A stretch of DNA of 5,851 bases from Rhodanobacter sp. (GCA_026193555.1 JAPHUU010000427.1:1-5851); one strand, 5' to 3'. Positions 1 through 5,770 are shown, numbered from the stretch's first letter. The notes: a model not told the origin generated them from the letters alone. A program made the numbers and translations.

Positions 1-459
1 CTGCCGCCGGAGGAACTGGCGCGCCTGCCGGTGAAGCTGCAACGCTGGCTGGGCATCGACGGCCCGTTCGAGTTCCGCCAGGTGTGGCCGCGCGACGACA
101 TGCATCCGGCAAAGCGGCCGCCGATCCAGCACATCTGGTTCCGGCTGGCCGCGCCGATCAGCGACACGGCGATCCTGCACCGCGCCCTGCTCGCCTATGC
201 CTCGGACTTCCACCTGATCGGCACCGCCACCTTGCCACACGGCATTTCCTACATGACGCGCAACGTGCAGATGGCCAGCCTCGACCATGCGCTGTGGTTT
301 CATCGGCCGTTCCGGGTGGACGAATGGCTGCTGTATTCGTTCGACAGCCCGACCGCCCAGGGTGGGCGCGGGCTGGCGCGGGGGCAGATCTTCAGCCGCG
401 ATGGCCAGCTGGTCGCCTCGACGGCGCAGGAAGGCCTGATCCGCGTGCGCAAACCTTGA
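1..459 (+). CDS. tesB: Acyl-CoA thioesterase II, C-terminal half (5' end cut by window)
   Basis: The reading frame is open from base 1 and ends in TGA, giving 152 residues, roughly the second half of a family usually near 285-290 residues. TesB hydrolyses medium- and long-chain acyl-CoA to free fatty acid and CoA in the cytoplasm with a double hot-dog fold; this piece is the second hot dog. Visible signatures are WFR (fragment residues 46-48), LDHALWFHRPFRVDEWLLYS (94-113), SPTAQGGRGLARGQIF (116-131) and the terminal QEGLIR (143-148). By family knowledge the catalytic triad is Asp, Ser/Thr and Gln. The likely counterparts here are Asp95, Ser116 or Thr118, and Gln143, so the active site looks intact. 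The GTG at 31 is only an internal valine, not a start. The next gene begins 29 nt downstream on the same strand. Identification is strong; the N-terminus cannot be judged. Confidence 0.95.
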   Translation: MPPEELARLPVKLQRWLGIDGPFEFRQVWPRDDMHPAKRPPIQHIWFRLAAPISDTAILHRALLAYASDFHLIGTATLPHGISYMTRNVQMASLDHALWFHRPFRVDEWLLYSFDSPTAQGGRGLARGQIFSRDGQLVASTAQEGLIRVRKP

Positions 460-482
460 TTAACGATACAGCCGGGTAAACT
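456..482 (+). promoter_or_regulatory. Candidate promoter of the DUF2007-like gene, possibly leaderless
   Basis: A -35-like TTGATT at 456-461 overlaps the tesB stop codon. A -10-like TAAACT lies at 477-482, with a 15-bp spacer, which is slightly short. The -10 ends 6 nt before the ATG at 489, so transcription would start at about the A of the start codon. No Shine-Dalgarno sequence precedes that ATG. Hexamer matches are only 4 of 6 each, so this is tentative; readthrough from tesB remains possible. Confidence 0.3.
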
Positions 483-488
483 TGACGC

Positions 489-881
489 ATGCGCCAGATC
501 TACACTTCCCCCCGCCAGGAAAACATCGACACCGTGGTCGCCCTGATGGCCGAGCACGGCATCGAGACGATGGTGACCAACCGCTCCAACTACAACCGTC
601 CCAGCTGGCAACGGTTCAGCTACACGCAACAGCGGGACGACAAGGGCAACTGGCCGCAGGTGTGGATCAGTCGGGCCGAGGACTACGCTGCGGCGCGCGC
701 GCTGCTGCGCGAGATCGGCATCGAGCCGGTGATCCGCCATGGCGACGAGCTGGAAGCCGCGCGCAGTCCCACCCCGATGATCCGGCGTGAGCACACGGTG
801 GCGCGGGCGCGGCGCATCGTGCTGCTGGCGGTGCTGGCCGCGTTCGCGATGGTGGTTCTGCGCTACCTGCACGTGCTTTGA
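489..881 (+). CDS. DUF2007-like protein with C-terminal membrane anchor ('pathogenicity-like protein' of xanthomonads)
   Basis: This is a 130-residue protein. Residues 1-85 resemble the small DUF2007/'putative signal transducing protein' fold: an opening strand MRQIYTSP, a helix with ENIDTVVALMAEHGIE (11-26), the segment PQVWIS (56-61) and a helix AEDYAAARALLREIGIE (63-79). That pattern is typical of domains whose name is a guess and whose ligand is unknown. A basic linker (RREHTVARARR, 99-109) precedes one hydrophobic segment (about 110-126, IVLLAVLAAFAMVVLRY), so the head should face the cytoplasm on a C-terminal tail anchor. The start is set by the ATG giving this complete fold; it has no ribosome binding site. 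It sits 29 nt after tesB and 47 nt before bpt, an order I associate with Xanthomonadales. The 'pathogenicity-like' label carried by relatives is not functional evidence. The function is unknown. Confidence 0.8.
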   Translation: MRQIYTSPRQENIDTVVALMAEHGIETMVTNRSNYNRPSWQRFSYTQQRDDKGNWPQVWISRAEDYAAARALLREIGIEPVIRHGDELEAARSPTPMIRREHTVARARRIVLLAVLAAFAMVVLRYLHVL

Positions 882-916
882 GCACGGGTCGATGGTGTTG
901 CGCCATCGGTGCGGCA

Positions 917-922
917 TAGAAT
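917..922 (+). promoter_or_regulatory. Candidate -10 element of bpt, possibly leaderless
   Basis: TAGAAT (5 of 6 to TATAAT) ends 6 nt before the bpt ATG at 929. This would place the transcription start on or next to the start codon. No convincing -35 lies at 16-18 bp, and no Shine-Dalgarno is properly spaced: the only purine run, GGGA at 924-927, leaves 1 nt before the ATG. The same geometry occurs before the gene at 489. Confidence 0.35.
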
Positions 923-928
923 CGGGAC

Positions 929-1633
929 ATGCGCTCCGATCAAGTCCGGCTGTTCCAGACTCTGCCCCATGCGTGCGGTTATTTCGCCGAACGCACCGCG
1001 CAGAACCTGGTGCTCGACCCGGCCGCGCCGCACCTTGACCAGCTGTATGGCCCTGCGCTGGAACGCGGCTTTCGCCGTGCCGGTGGTCATCTGTATTTCC
1101 CCAGTTGCCCGCGGTGCCGTGCCTGCACGCCCTGCCGCGTCGACGTGGAGCACTTCGCGCCGGACCGCTCGCAGCGACGCTGCCTGAAGCGCAATGCGGA
1201 TCTGCAGGTCAGCGAGTCGGTGCCCGGCTACAACCGCGAGCGCCATGCACTGTACGAGCGCTACCTGCAGAGTCGTCATGTCGGCGGCGGCATGGACGAT
1301 GCCGAAGCCAGCGACTTCCGCCGCTTCCTCACCGCGCCGTGGAGCCCCACGCTGTTCCTCGAAGTGCGCCAGGACGAGCGCCTGCTGGCGGTGGCGGTCA
1401 CCGACGTCTGCCCCAGCAGCCTGTCGGCGGTGTACACCTTCTACGAGCCCGCCGAGACCAGCCGCAGCCTCGGCACATTCGCGATCCTGCAGCAGGTCGA
1501 GCTGGCCCGCCGCCGCAGCCTGTCGTGGCTGTATCTGGGCTTCTGGATCGACGGCCACCCGAAGATGGACTACAAGCGGCGCTTCCAGCCGCTGCAGATA
1601 CGCACCGCGGAAGGCTGGCAAGCGATGCCGTAG
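929..1633 (+). CDS. bpt: Aspartate/glutamate leucyltransferase (bacterial N-degron pathway)
   Basis: This 234-residue protein is full length for the Bpt/ATE family (about 235-250). By family knowledge it transfers leucine from Leu-tRNA to proteins with an N-terminal Asp or Glu in the cytoplasm, marking them for ClpS/ClpAP. Visible landmarks are the N-terminal ACGYFAERTAQNLVLDP (15-31), GFRRAG (47-52), a cysteine cluster at 60, 63, 66 and 69, DRSQRRCLKRN (79-89), the glycine turn GGGMD (119-123), LLAVAVTDV (152-160), SAVYTFYEP (166-174), SLGTFAILQQ (180-189), and YLGFWIDGHPKMDYKRRFQP (202-221) in the GNAT-like C-terminal half. All expected blocks are present and in order. The cysteine cluster is CxxCxxCxxC; relatives I recall read CxxCxxCxPV, so Cys69 may be an extra one. 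The ATG start places the ACGY motif at residue 15, as expected. The gene converges on the minus-strand block, with 39 nt between them. Confidence 0.93.
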   Translation: MRSDQVRLFQTLPHACGYFAERTAQNLVLDPAAPHLDQLYGPALERGFRRAGGHLYFPSCPRCRACTPCRVDVEHFAPDRSQRRCLKRNADLQVSESVPGYNRERHALYERYLQSRHVGGGMDDAEASDFRRFLTAPWSPTLFLEVRQDERLLAVAVTDVCPSSLSAVYTFYEPAETSRSLGTFAILQQVELARRRSLSWLYLGFWIDGHPKMDYKRRFQPLQIRTAEGWQAMP

Positions 1634-1661
1634 GCTGGTATGCGCTTTTGCTCACCCGCCC

Positions 1662-1681
1662 CACGCATCGACTCATGCGTG
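1662..1681. terminator. Weak hairpin at the convergent gene junction
   Basis: CACGCAT (1662-1668) and ATGCGTG (1675-1681) form a perfect 7-bp stem with a 6-nt loop, between the bpt stop and the end of the opposing gene, overlapping that gene's last codons. There is no T-run on either side, so it is not a classical intrinsic terminator. It could be a short bidirectional stop or an RNA 3'-end stabiliser. Confidence 0.18.
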
Positions 1682-3184
1682 ATGCTCCGCCGCCGGATAC
1701 GGAAACAGCTTCTCCAGCGGAATCGACAGGCCGTCGTCACCCACCACGCGGCAATGGCTGCGGTCGAGCTGCCGCGGGTCGTCGACACCACAGCTGTGGG
1801 CGATGATGCCGACTTCGTGCATCACGTTTTTCGCGTAGTGGTACACCTTGTCGCTCTTGTCGGTGACCACCAGCCCGCGTTGCAGCTTCGGGTTCTGGGT
1901 GGTGATGCCGGTGGGACAGGTGTTGCGGTTGCATTGCAGCGACTGGATGCAACCCAGCGACAGCATGAAACCGCGCGCCGAATTGACGAAGTCCGCGCCG
2001 GTGGATAGCGCCCGCGCCACGTCGTAGGCGGTGATCAGCTTGCCCGAGCAGATCACCTTGATGCGCTGGCGCAGGCCACGGCTGATCAAGGTATCGACCA
2101 GCGCCGGCAACGCCTCGTGCAGCGGCAAGCCGACGCCTTCCATCAAGGTCTGCGGCGCCGCGCCGGTGCCGCCCTCGGAGCCGTCGACGATGATGAAGTC
2201 CGGCGCGCTCTCGATCCCGCGCTGACGCACCTGATCGCACAGCTCCTCGATCCAGGCCATGCCGCCAAATACCGCCTTGAAGCCGACCGGCTTGCCGGTC
2301 AGCTCGCGGATATGCGCAATCGCATCCATCAGCTCGGACACGTTGGCGATGTCCAGGTGCCGGTTCGGGCTCTGCGAATCCTGCCCCGCCGGAATGCCGC
2401 GGATCGCCGCGATCTCGGCGGTCACCTTGGCCGCCGGCAGCAGGCCGCCCATGCCGGGCTTGGCGCCCTGGCCGAGCTTGATGCTGATCATCTTCACCTG
2501 CCGATGTGCGCTTGTCGCCTTGAGCTTGTCGTCGTCCAGCAGGCCGTCGGGCGTGCGCACGCCGTACTTGGCGGTGCCGATCTCGAACACGATGTCGCAG
2601 CCACCCTCAAGGTGATACGGCGCCAGCCCACCCTCTCCAGTGTCCAGCCAGATGCCGGCCTTCGCCGCACCCATCGACAGCGCGCGCACTGCCGGCGCCG
2701 ACAGCGCGCCGAAACTCATTGCCGAGATGTTGAAGAACGCCGCGTGGTCGTACGGCTCACGCGCATACGGACCGATCCGCACCGGCTTCGGCTCCACATG
2801 ATGGTCGCCCAGCGCGGGAAACGCCGCATTGACGAAGAACGGCACGCCCTCCTTGCGCAGGTCGCGGGTGGAACCGAACGCGTTGGTGTTCTCCTCGCTC
2901 TTGGCCGCGCGATACACCCATATGCGCTGGGCGCGGTTGAACGGCAGCTCTTCGCGATCGCTGGAATACAGGTACTGCCGGAAGAACTCGCCCAGACGCA
3001 GGAACCCGTAGCGGAAGTGGCCGATCACCGGGAAGTTGCGCAGCACCGAGTTGGAGGTCTGGTTGCGATCGACCACCCAGGTGACCATGGTCAGCGCCAC
3101 CAGCAGCGCCAGCAGCAACAGGAATACGGCGGAGAACGTCTCCACCACGACCACCAACCAATGTGCGAAACCCGTCGATTGCAT
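1673..3184 (-). CDS. Membrane-anchored stand-alone glutamate-synthase-domain protein (FMN, 3Fe-4S)
   Basis: This 503-residue protein begins with a hydrophobic segment (about 9-37) followed by a positively charged stretch. The rest is a glutamate synthase FMN-binding domain (GltS, PF01645 type). Visible family motifs are ISAMSFGALS (153-162), DTGEGGLAPY (181-190), KLGQGAKPGMGGLLP (236-250), the glycine loop DGSEGGTGAAP (334-344), a GADF segment (396-399), and the cluster-ligand block with Cys412, Cys418 and Cys423 (C-x5-C-x4-C) ending CPTGITTQNP. In true GOGAT this domain receives ammonia from glutaminase and makes glutamate from 2-oxoglutarate. Here the N-terminal glutaminase (no Cys1 amidotransferase) and the C-terminal GXGXG domain are both absent, and no small-subunit gene is adjacent. 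Such proteins are annotated 'FMN-binding glutamate synthase family' and their real substrate is unsettled. The start is supported by a strong ribosome binding site. It lies 59 nt behind purT on the same strand and is possibly co-transcribed. Confidence 0.9.
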   Translation of the reverse strand: MQSTGFAHWLVVVVETFSAVFLLLLALLVALTMVTWVVDRNQTSNSVLRNFPVIGHFRYGFLRLGEFFRQYLYSSDREELPFNRAQRIWVYRAAKSEENTNAFGSTRDLRKEGVPFFVNAAFPALGDHHVEPKPVRIGPYAREPYDHAAFFNISAMSFGALSAPAVRALSMGAAKAGIWLDTGEGGLAPYHLEGGCDIVFEIGTAKYGVRTPDGLLDDDKLKATSAHRQVKMISIKLGQGAKPGMGGLLPAAKVTAEIAAIRGIPAGQDSQSPNRHLDIANVSELMDAIAHIRELTGKPVGFKAVFGGMAWIEELCDQVRQRGIESAPDFIIVDGSEGGTGAAPQTLMEGVGLPLHEALPALVDTLISRGLRQRIKVICSGKLITAYDVARALSTGADFVNSARGFMLSLGCIQSLQCNRNTCPTGITTQNPKLQRGLVVTDKSDKVYHYAKNVMHEVGIIAHSCGVDDPRQLDRSHCRVVGDDGLSIPLEKLFPYPAAEHHA

Positions 3185-3188
3185 GATT

Positions 3189-3196
3189 CCCTCCCT
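3189..3196 (-). promoter_or_regulatory. Ribosome binding site fixing the start of the GltS-like gene
   Basis: On the minus strand AGGGAGGG lies 4 nt before the ATG at 3184-3182 (reading AGGGAGGGAATC-ATG). This is a strong Shine-Dalgarno and confirms that the protein includes the N-terminal hydrophobic segment. Confidence 0.75.
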
Positions 3197-3243
3197 GCCA
3201 TGAGCCCCTCGTGGGCGAAGGCGTGACTATCGCAAACCCCGCC

Positions 3244-4425
3244 TCAAAGCTCCACGCGGATCCGCTCGGCCGCGCGCATCGCCTTGGCCTTGGCCGCCTC
3301 GATGCTCTCGTCGCGTGCCAGGGTGACGGCCATCCGCCGACGCCCCTTTACCGCCGGCTTGCCGAAGATGCGTAGTTGCGTGTCCGTTTCAGCCAGCGCC
3401 TCGGCCACGTTGAAATAGCGCGGCGCCACGCCGTCGCCCTCGACCAGCACCGCACACGATGCCGAGGCACCGAGCTGCCGGATCACCGGAATCGGCAGGC
3501 CGAGGATCGCCCGCGCGTGCAGCGCGAACTCCGACAGATCCTGTGAAACCAGCGTAACCAGGCCGGTGTCGTGCGGCCGCGGGCTGACTTCGGAGAAGAT
3601 CACCGCATCGCCATTGACGAAAAACTCCACGCCGAACACACCCCAGCCGCCCAGCGCCGCGGTGATGGCCGCTGCCTGACGCTGCGCCTCCGCCAGCGCG
3701 GCCTCGCTCATCGGCTGCGGCTGCCAGGACTCACGGTAATCGCCGTCTTCCTGGCGGTGGCCGATCGGCGCACAGAAGCTGACACCATCCCGGTGCCGCA
3801 CGGTCAGCAAGGTGATCTCGTAATCGAAATCGACGAAGCCCTCGACGATCGCGCGCCCCTTGCCGGCACGACCGCCGGACTGCGCGTAGTCCCATGCCTG
3901 CTGCAGCTCGTCGGCGCGGCGCACCACGCTCTGCCCCTTGCCCGAGGAGCTCATCACCGGCTTGATCACGAACGGCAGGCCGATCACGGCGACGGCTTCG
4001 CGATACTGTGCCTGATCGTCGCAGAAGCGGTACGGCGAGGTCGGCAAGCCCAGCTCTTCGGCCGCGAGGCGACGAATGCCTTCGCGGTCCATCGTCAACC
4101 ATGCCGCGCGGGCCGTCGGAATGACCCGCAGCCCTTCCTTTTCCAGCTCGATCAGGGTCGGCGTGTGGATCGCCTCGATCTCCGGCACCACCAGGTCGGG
4201 CCGCTCGGCCTCGATCAGTGCGCGCAAGGCCTTGCCATCGAGCATGTCGATCACATGGCTGCGATGAGCCACCTGCATCGCCGGCGCGTTGGCGTAGCGA
4301 TCGACTGCGATCACTTCCACCGCATAGCGCTGCAATTCGATCGCGACCTCCTTGCCCAGCTCGCCGGCGCCCAGCAACAAAACCCGCAGGGCCTGATCGG
4401 AACAGGGTGTGCCGAAGGGTTTCAT
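3244..4425 (-). CDS. purT: Formate-dependent phosphoribosylglycinamide formyltransferase 2
   Basis: This is a complete 393-residue enzyme, against 392 in E. coli. It makes formyl-GAR from GAR, formate and ATP in purine synthesis, an alternative to the folate-dependent PurN. The fold is ATP-grasp. Visible elements are the N-terminal nucleotide/GAR-binding loop [18 protein letters not shown] (16-33), VVPEIEAI (79-86), the ATP-binding lysine strand [17 protein letters not shown] (152-168), [13 protein letters not shown] (195-207), and the metal-site block GVFGVEFFV (262-270) with [11 protein letters not shown] (278-288). Glu267 and Glu279, the Mg ligands known in E. coli PurT, and Asp286 are all present at matching numbers. 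A conserved C-terminal [16 protein letters not shown] (352-367) is also seen. The ATG is preceded by AGGAG and a TACAAT -10. It is the first gene of the minus-strand pair and is divergent from the SPFH operon. Confidence 0.97.
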   Translation of the reverse strand: MKPFGTPCSDQALRVLLLGAGELGKEVAIELQRYAVEVIAVDRYANAPAMQVAHRSHVIDMLDGKALRALIEAERPDLVVPEIEAIHTPTLIELEKEGLRVIPTARAAWLTMDREGIRRLAAEELGLPTSPYRFCDDQAQYREAVAVIGLPFVIKPVMSSSGKGQSVVRRADELQQAWDYAQSGGRAGKGRAIVEGFVDFDYEITLLTVRHRDGVSFCAPIGHRQEDGDYRESWQPQPMSEAALAEAQRQAAAITAALGGWGVFGVEFFVNGDAVIFSEVSPRPHDTGLVTLVSQDLSEFALHARAILGLPIPVIRQLGASASCAVLVEGDGVAPRYFNVAEALAETDTQLRIFGKPAVKGRRRMAVTLARDESIEAAKAKAMRAAERIRVEL

Positions 4426-4430
4426 GGGAG

Positions 4431-4435
4431 CTCCT
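4431..4435 (-). promoter_or_regulatory. purT: Ribosome binding site of purT
   Basis: AGGAG on the minus strand, 5 nt before the ATG (AGGAGCTCCC-ATG), confirms the start giving the 393-residue protein. Confidence 0.75.
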
Positions 4436-4448
4436 GGCGCAAACGTGC

Positions 4449-4454
4449 ATTGTA
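4449..4454 (-). promoter_or_regulatory. purT: Candidate -10 element of purT
   Basis: TACAAT (5 of 6) on the minus strand would start transcription near 4442, giving a leader of about 17 nt that carries the AGGAG site. No good -35 is visible at 16-18 bp. The spacing to the gene makes it the best candidate in the interval. Confidence 0.4.
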
Positions 4455-4487
4455 CGGTTGGGAACCCCGCACGTGGCCGACGGCAAG

Positions 4488-4509
4488 TGGCGCGAGCGGC
4501 TCCGCGCCA
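4488..4509. other. GC-rich imperfect hairpin in the purT/SPFH intergenic region
   Basis: TGGCGCG (4488-4494) pairs with CGCGCCA (4503-4509) around an 8-nt loop, giving a 7-bp stem. It lies upstream of both divergent starts and has no T-run. It could be a cruciform-prone spacer or part of a 5' leader, or it could be chance in GC-rich DNA. The rest of the 173-bp interval holds only the promoter elements listed separately. Confidence 0.2.
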
Positions 4510-4541
4510 GCCCGCTCGACTCCGTGCGCACGCGATGACAC

Positions 4542-4573
4542 TTGCACGATGATATCGTTTTGATATCTACTAT
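4542..4573 (+). promoter_or_regulatory. Probable promoter region of the SPFH operon
   Basis: This AT-rich stretch contains TTGCAC (4542-4547) as a poor -35 and TATCTA (4564-4569) as a poor -10 at 16-bp spacing. An alternative -10 is TACTAT (4568-4573, 4 of 6), which would have a 20-bp spacer. No element is strong, but the local composition change and the overlapping GATATC repeats support regulated transcription from here. Confidence 0.35.
4550..4567. promoter_or_regulatory. Candidate operator: two TGATATC repeats 11 bp apart
   Basis: TGATATC occurs at 4550-4556 and again at 4561-4567, separated by GTTT, so the repeat period is 11 bp, one helical turn. Because GATATC is itself palindromic, the pair is both a direct and an inverted repeat (GATATC-N5-GATATC). 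I see no other GATATC in the window. It lies in a short AT-rich island within GC-rich DNA, 32 nt before the SPFH start, where a repressor would block RNA polymerase. The spacing suits tandem ribbon-helix-helix dimers, and the operon's third gene encodes such a protein. Binding by that protein is inference; a PadR-type or other regulator is an alternative. Confidence 0.5.
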
Positions 4574-4584
4574 TGGTCATCTTC

Positions 4585-4590
4585 GGGAGG
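4585..4590 (+). promoter_or_regulatory. Ribosome binding site deciding the SPFH start
   Basis: GGGAGG lies 8 nt before the ATG at 4599. The frame stays open upstream to a TTG at 4542, but that start has no such site and would lie inside the promoter and operator. The 288-residue form is therefore preferred. Confidence 0.7.
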
Positions 4591-4598
4591 ATCCACGC

Positions 4599-5465
4599 AT
4601 GAACGAACATCAGGGTTTTTCAGTGGCCGGCATTCCCTTTGTCGGTGTGTGCCTCGCTTTGTTTGCCGTGGGCGCCACCGTGCTGCTCAGATCGGCGCCC
4701 GATCAGGACACAGCGGGCATCATCGCCGGTTTCGCCACGATATTCGTCACCGCCTTCATGCTGAAAGGCTTTTTCCAGGTCGCGCCGAACGAAGGCCAGG
4801 TGCTGCAGCTGTTCGGCAAGTACGCCGGCACGGCAAGGCTGGCGGGCCTGCGCTGGACCAACCCATTCTTCAGCAAGCAGCGCATCTCGCTGCGGGTGCG
4901 CAACTTCGAGAGCGGCAAGCTGAAGGTCAACGACAATGACGGCAACCCGATCGAGATCGCCGCCGTGGTGGTGTGGCAGGTGCTCGATACCGCCGAAGCG
5001 GTGTTCTGCGTCGACGACTACGAAAACTACGTGCATATCCAGACCGAATCGGCGCTGCGCCAGATGGCGCAGAGCTACCCCTACGATGCGCATGACGACG
5101 GCAAGCCATCCCTGCGCAGTCATGGCGAGGTGATCAACTCGCATCTGCGCGACGAGATCCAGACCCGTCTGGGCAAGGCCGGCGTGGGCGTTATCGAGGC
5201 GCGCATCAGCCACCTCGCCTATGCCCAGGAAATTGCCCAGGCGATGCTGCAGCGGCAGCAGGCTGGCGCGATCATCGCCGCCCGCACACGAATCGTCGAA
5301 GGCGCGGTCAGCATGGTCGAGATGGCGCTGGATCAGCTGAACAATCGCGGCGTGGTGCAACTCGACGAGGAGCGCAAGGCCGCGATGGTCAGCAACCTGC
5401 TGGTGGTGCTCTGCAGCGAACGCGGCACCCAGGCGGTAGTCAACACCGGCACGCTGTACAACTGA
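4599..5465 (+). CDS. SPFH/band-7 domain membrane protein
   Basis: This is a 288-residue protein. Two hydrophobic segments (about 10-30 and 39-56) form a hairpin anchor, followed by [20 protein letters not shown] (59-78), the characteristic opening of an SPFH/band-7 domain (about 59-230). Further signs are GLRWTNPFF (83-91), [22 protein letters not shown] (97-118), [10 protein letters not shown] (121-130), and a helical region with [10 protein letters not shown] (182-191), [23 protein letters not shown] (195-217) and [18 protein letters not shown] (220-237). The last contains alternating small and charged residues, as in stomatin-like coiled coils. Such proteins oligomerise at the inner membrane into scaffolds or microdomains and often steer proteases. 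The partner here is not NfeD, the usual companion of bacterial stomatins, nor HflK/HflC pairing. It is followed 14 nt later by a microprotein and then by an Arc-like regulator. The precise role is unknown. Confidence 0.9.
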   Translation: MNEHQGFSVAGIPFVGVCLALFAVGATVLLRSAPDQDTAGIIAGFATIFVTAFMLKGFFQVAPNEGQVLQLFGKYAGTARLAGLRWTNPFFSKQRISLRVRNFESGKLKVNDNDGNPIEIAAVVVWQVLDTAEAVFCVDDYENYVHIQTESALRQMAQSYPYDAHDDGKPSLRSHGEVINSHLRDEIQTRLGKAGVGVIEARISHLAYAQEIAQAMLQRQQAGAIIAARTRIVEGAVSMVEMALDQLNNRGVVQLDEERKAAMVSNLLVVLCSERGTQAVVNTGTLYN

Positions 5466-5479
5466 GTGGGAGCCGGATC

Positions 5480-5542
5480 ATGACCACTGCGTTGATCATC
5501 CTCGTCGTCGGTATTGCGGCAACGCGACGCAACCCGCACTGA
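5480..5542 (+). CDS. 20-residue hydrophobic microprotein between SPFH and RHH genes
   Basis: An ATG at 5480 opens a 20-codon frame ending in TGA at 5540-5542. The peptide has a short polar start (MTTA), a hydrophobic core [10 protein letters not shown] (5-14) and a basic tail TRRNPH, a pattern fitting a single short membrane segment with its C-terminus in the cytoplasm. GGGAG (5468-5472) lies 7 nt upstream of the ATG, as good a ribosome binding site as those of the large genes. The spacing is 14 nt after the SPFH stop and 7 nt before the RHH start, so it fills the gap exactly. It resembles no family I can name. It could be a real partner of the SPFH scaffold, a translational coupler for the RHH gene, or a shortened remnant of a longer membrane protein. 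Confidence 0.5.
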   Translation: MTTALIILVVGIAATRRNPH

Positions 5543-5549
5543 CGACGCC

Positions 5550-5741
5550 ATGGCTGTCGAGAAAAAAGCTTATCCGCTGCGCATCAACGCGGTCGTGCTG
5601 GAGGCGATGCAGCGCTGGTCGGACGACGAACTGCGCAGCGTCAACGCTCAGATCGAATACGTGCTGCGCGAGGCATTGCGCAAGGCCGGGCGGCTGAAGC
5701 CTGGCCGAAGTGACGCCATCAGCGACAAAGAGAATCCCTGA
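5550..5741 (+). CDS. Arc-like ribbon-helix-helix DNA-binding protein
   Basis: This is a 63-residue protein. The segment [20 protein letters not shown] (8-27) followed by [20 protein letters not shown] (28-47) matches the Arc fold: a beta-strand with alternating residues (YPLRI, contacting the DNA major groove), helix A, the SVN turn and helix B. The [18 protein letters not shown] part aligns closely with the Arc repressor helix B (SVNSEIYQRVMESFKKEG as I recall it). The C-terminal 15 residues are charged and probably disordered. These proteins act as dimers of dimers and commonly autoregulate; databases may label relatives as HicB-type antitoxins, but no toxin gene is present here. The ATG at 5550 lacks a ribosome binding site and lies 7 nt after the microprotein stop, suggesting translation by reinitiation. 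An in-frame TTG at 5514 is less likely. Confidence 0.85.
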   Translation: MAVEKKAYPLRINAVVLEAMQRWSDDELRSVNAQIEYVLREALRKAGRLKPGRSDAISDKENP

Positions 5742-5770
5742 CCACCTGGCAGACATACACCGCAAGGAGC

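Noticed and set aside
891..907. Hairpin GATGGTG-TTG-CGCCATC after the DUF2007-like gene, considered as a terminator
   Set aside because: The stem has a G-T wobble, a 3-nt loop and no following T-run. It lies directly before the bpt -10, so intrinsic termination is not supported.
863..1621. Minus-strand open frame (252 codons) opposite bpt
   Set aside because: It is antisense to a conserved enzyme, with no recognisable domain and no start signal.
2117..3226. Long plus-strand open frame (369 codons) opposite the GltS-like gene
   Set aside because: It is antisense to a clearly recognised protein. It is open because of the high GC third positions, is rich in His/Arg/Ala without recognisable motifs, and has no ribosome binding site.
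3571..4563. Long plus-strand open frame (330 codons) opposite purT
   Set aside because: It is a composition shadow of purT, and its end runs through the divergent promoter region.
4620..5360. Minus-strand open frame (246 codons) opposite the SPFH gene
   Set aside because: It is a His/Ala/Arg-rich shadow. The plus-strand protein has clear SPFH motifs and a ribosome binding site.
5550..5741. Reading the RHH gene as the antitoxin of a toxin-antitoxin pair
   Set aside because: No toxin-sized partner is present: the upstream neighbour is a 20-residue hydrophobic peptide and nothing intact follows. The microprotein as a toxic peptide cannot be excluded, but nothing in the sequence supports it.
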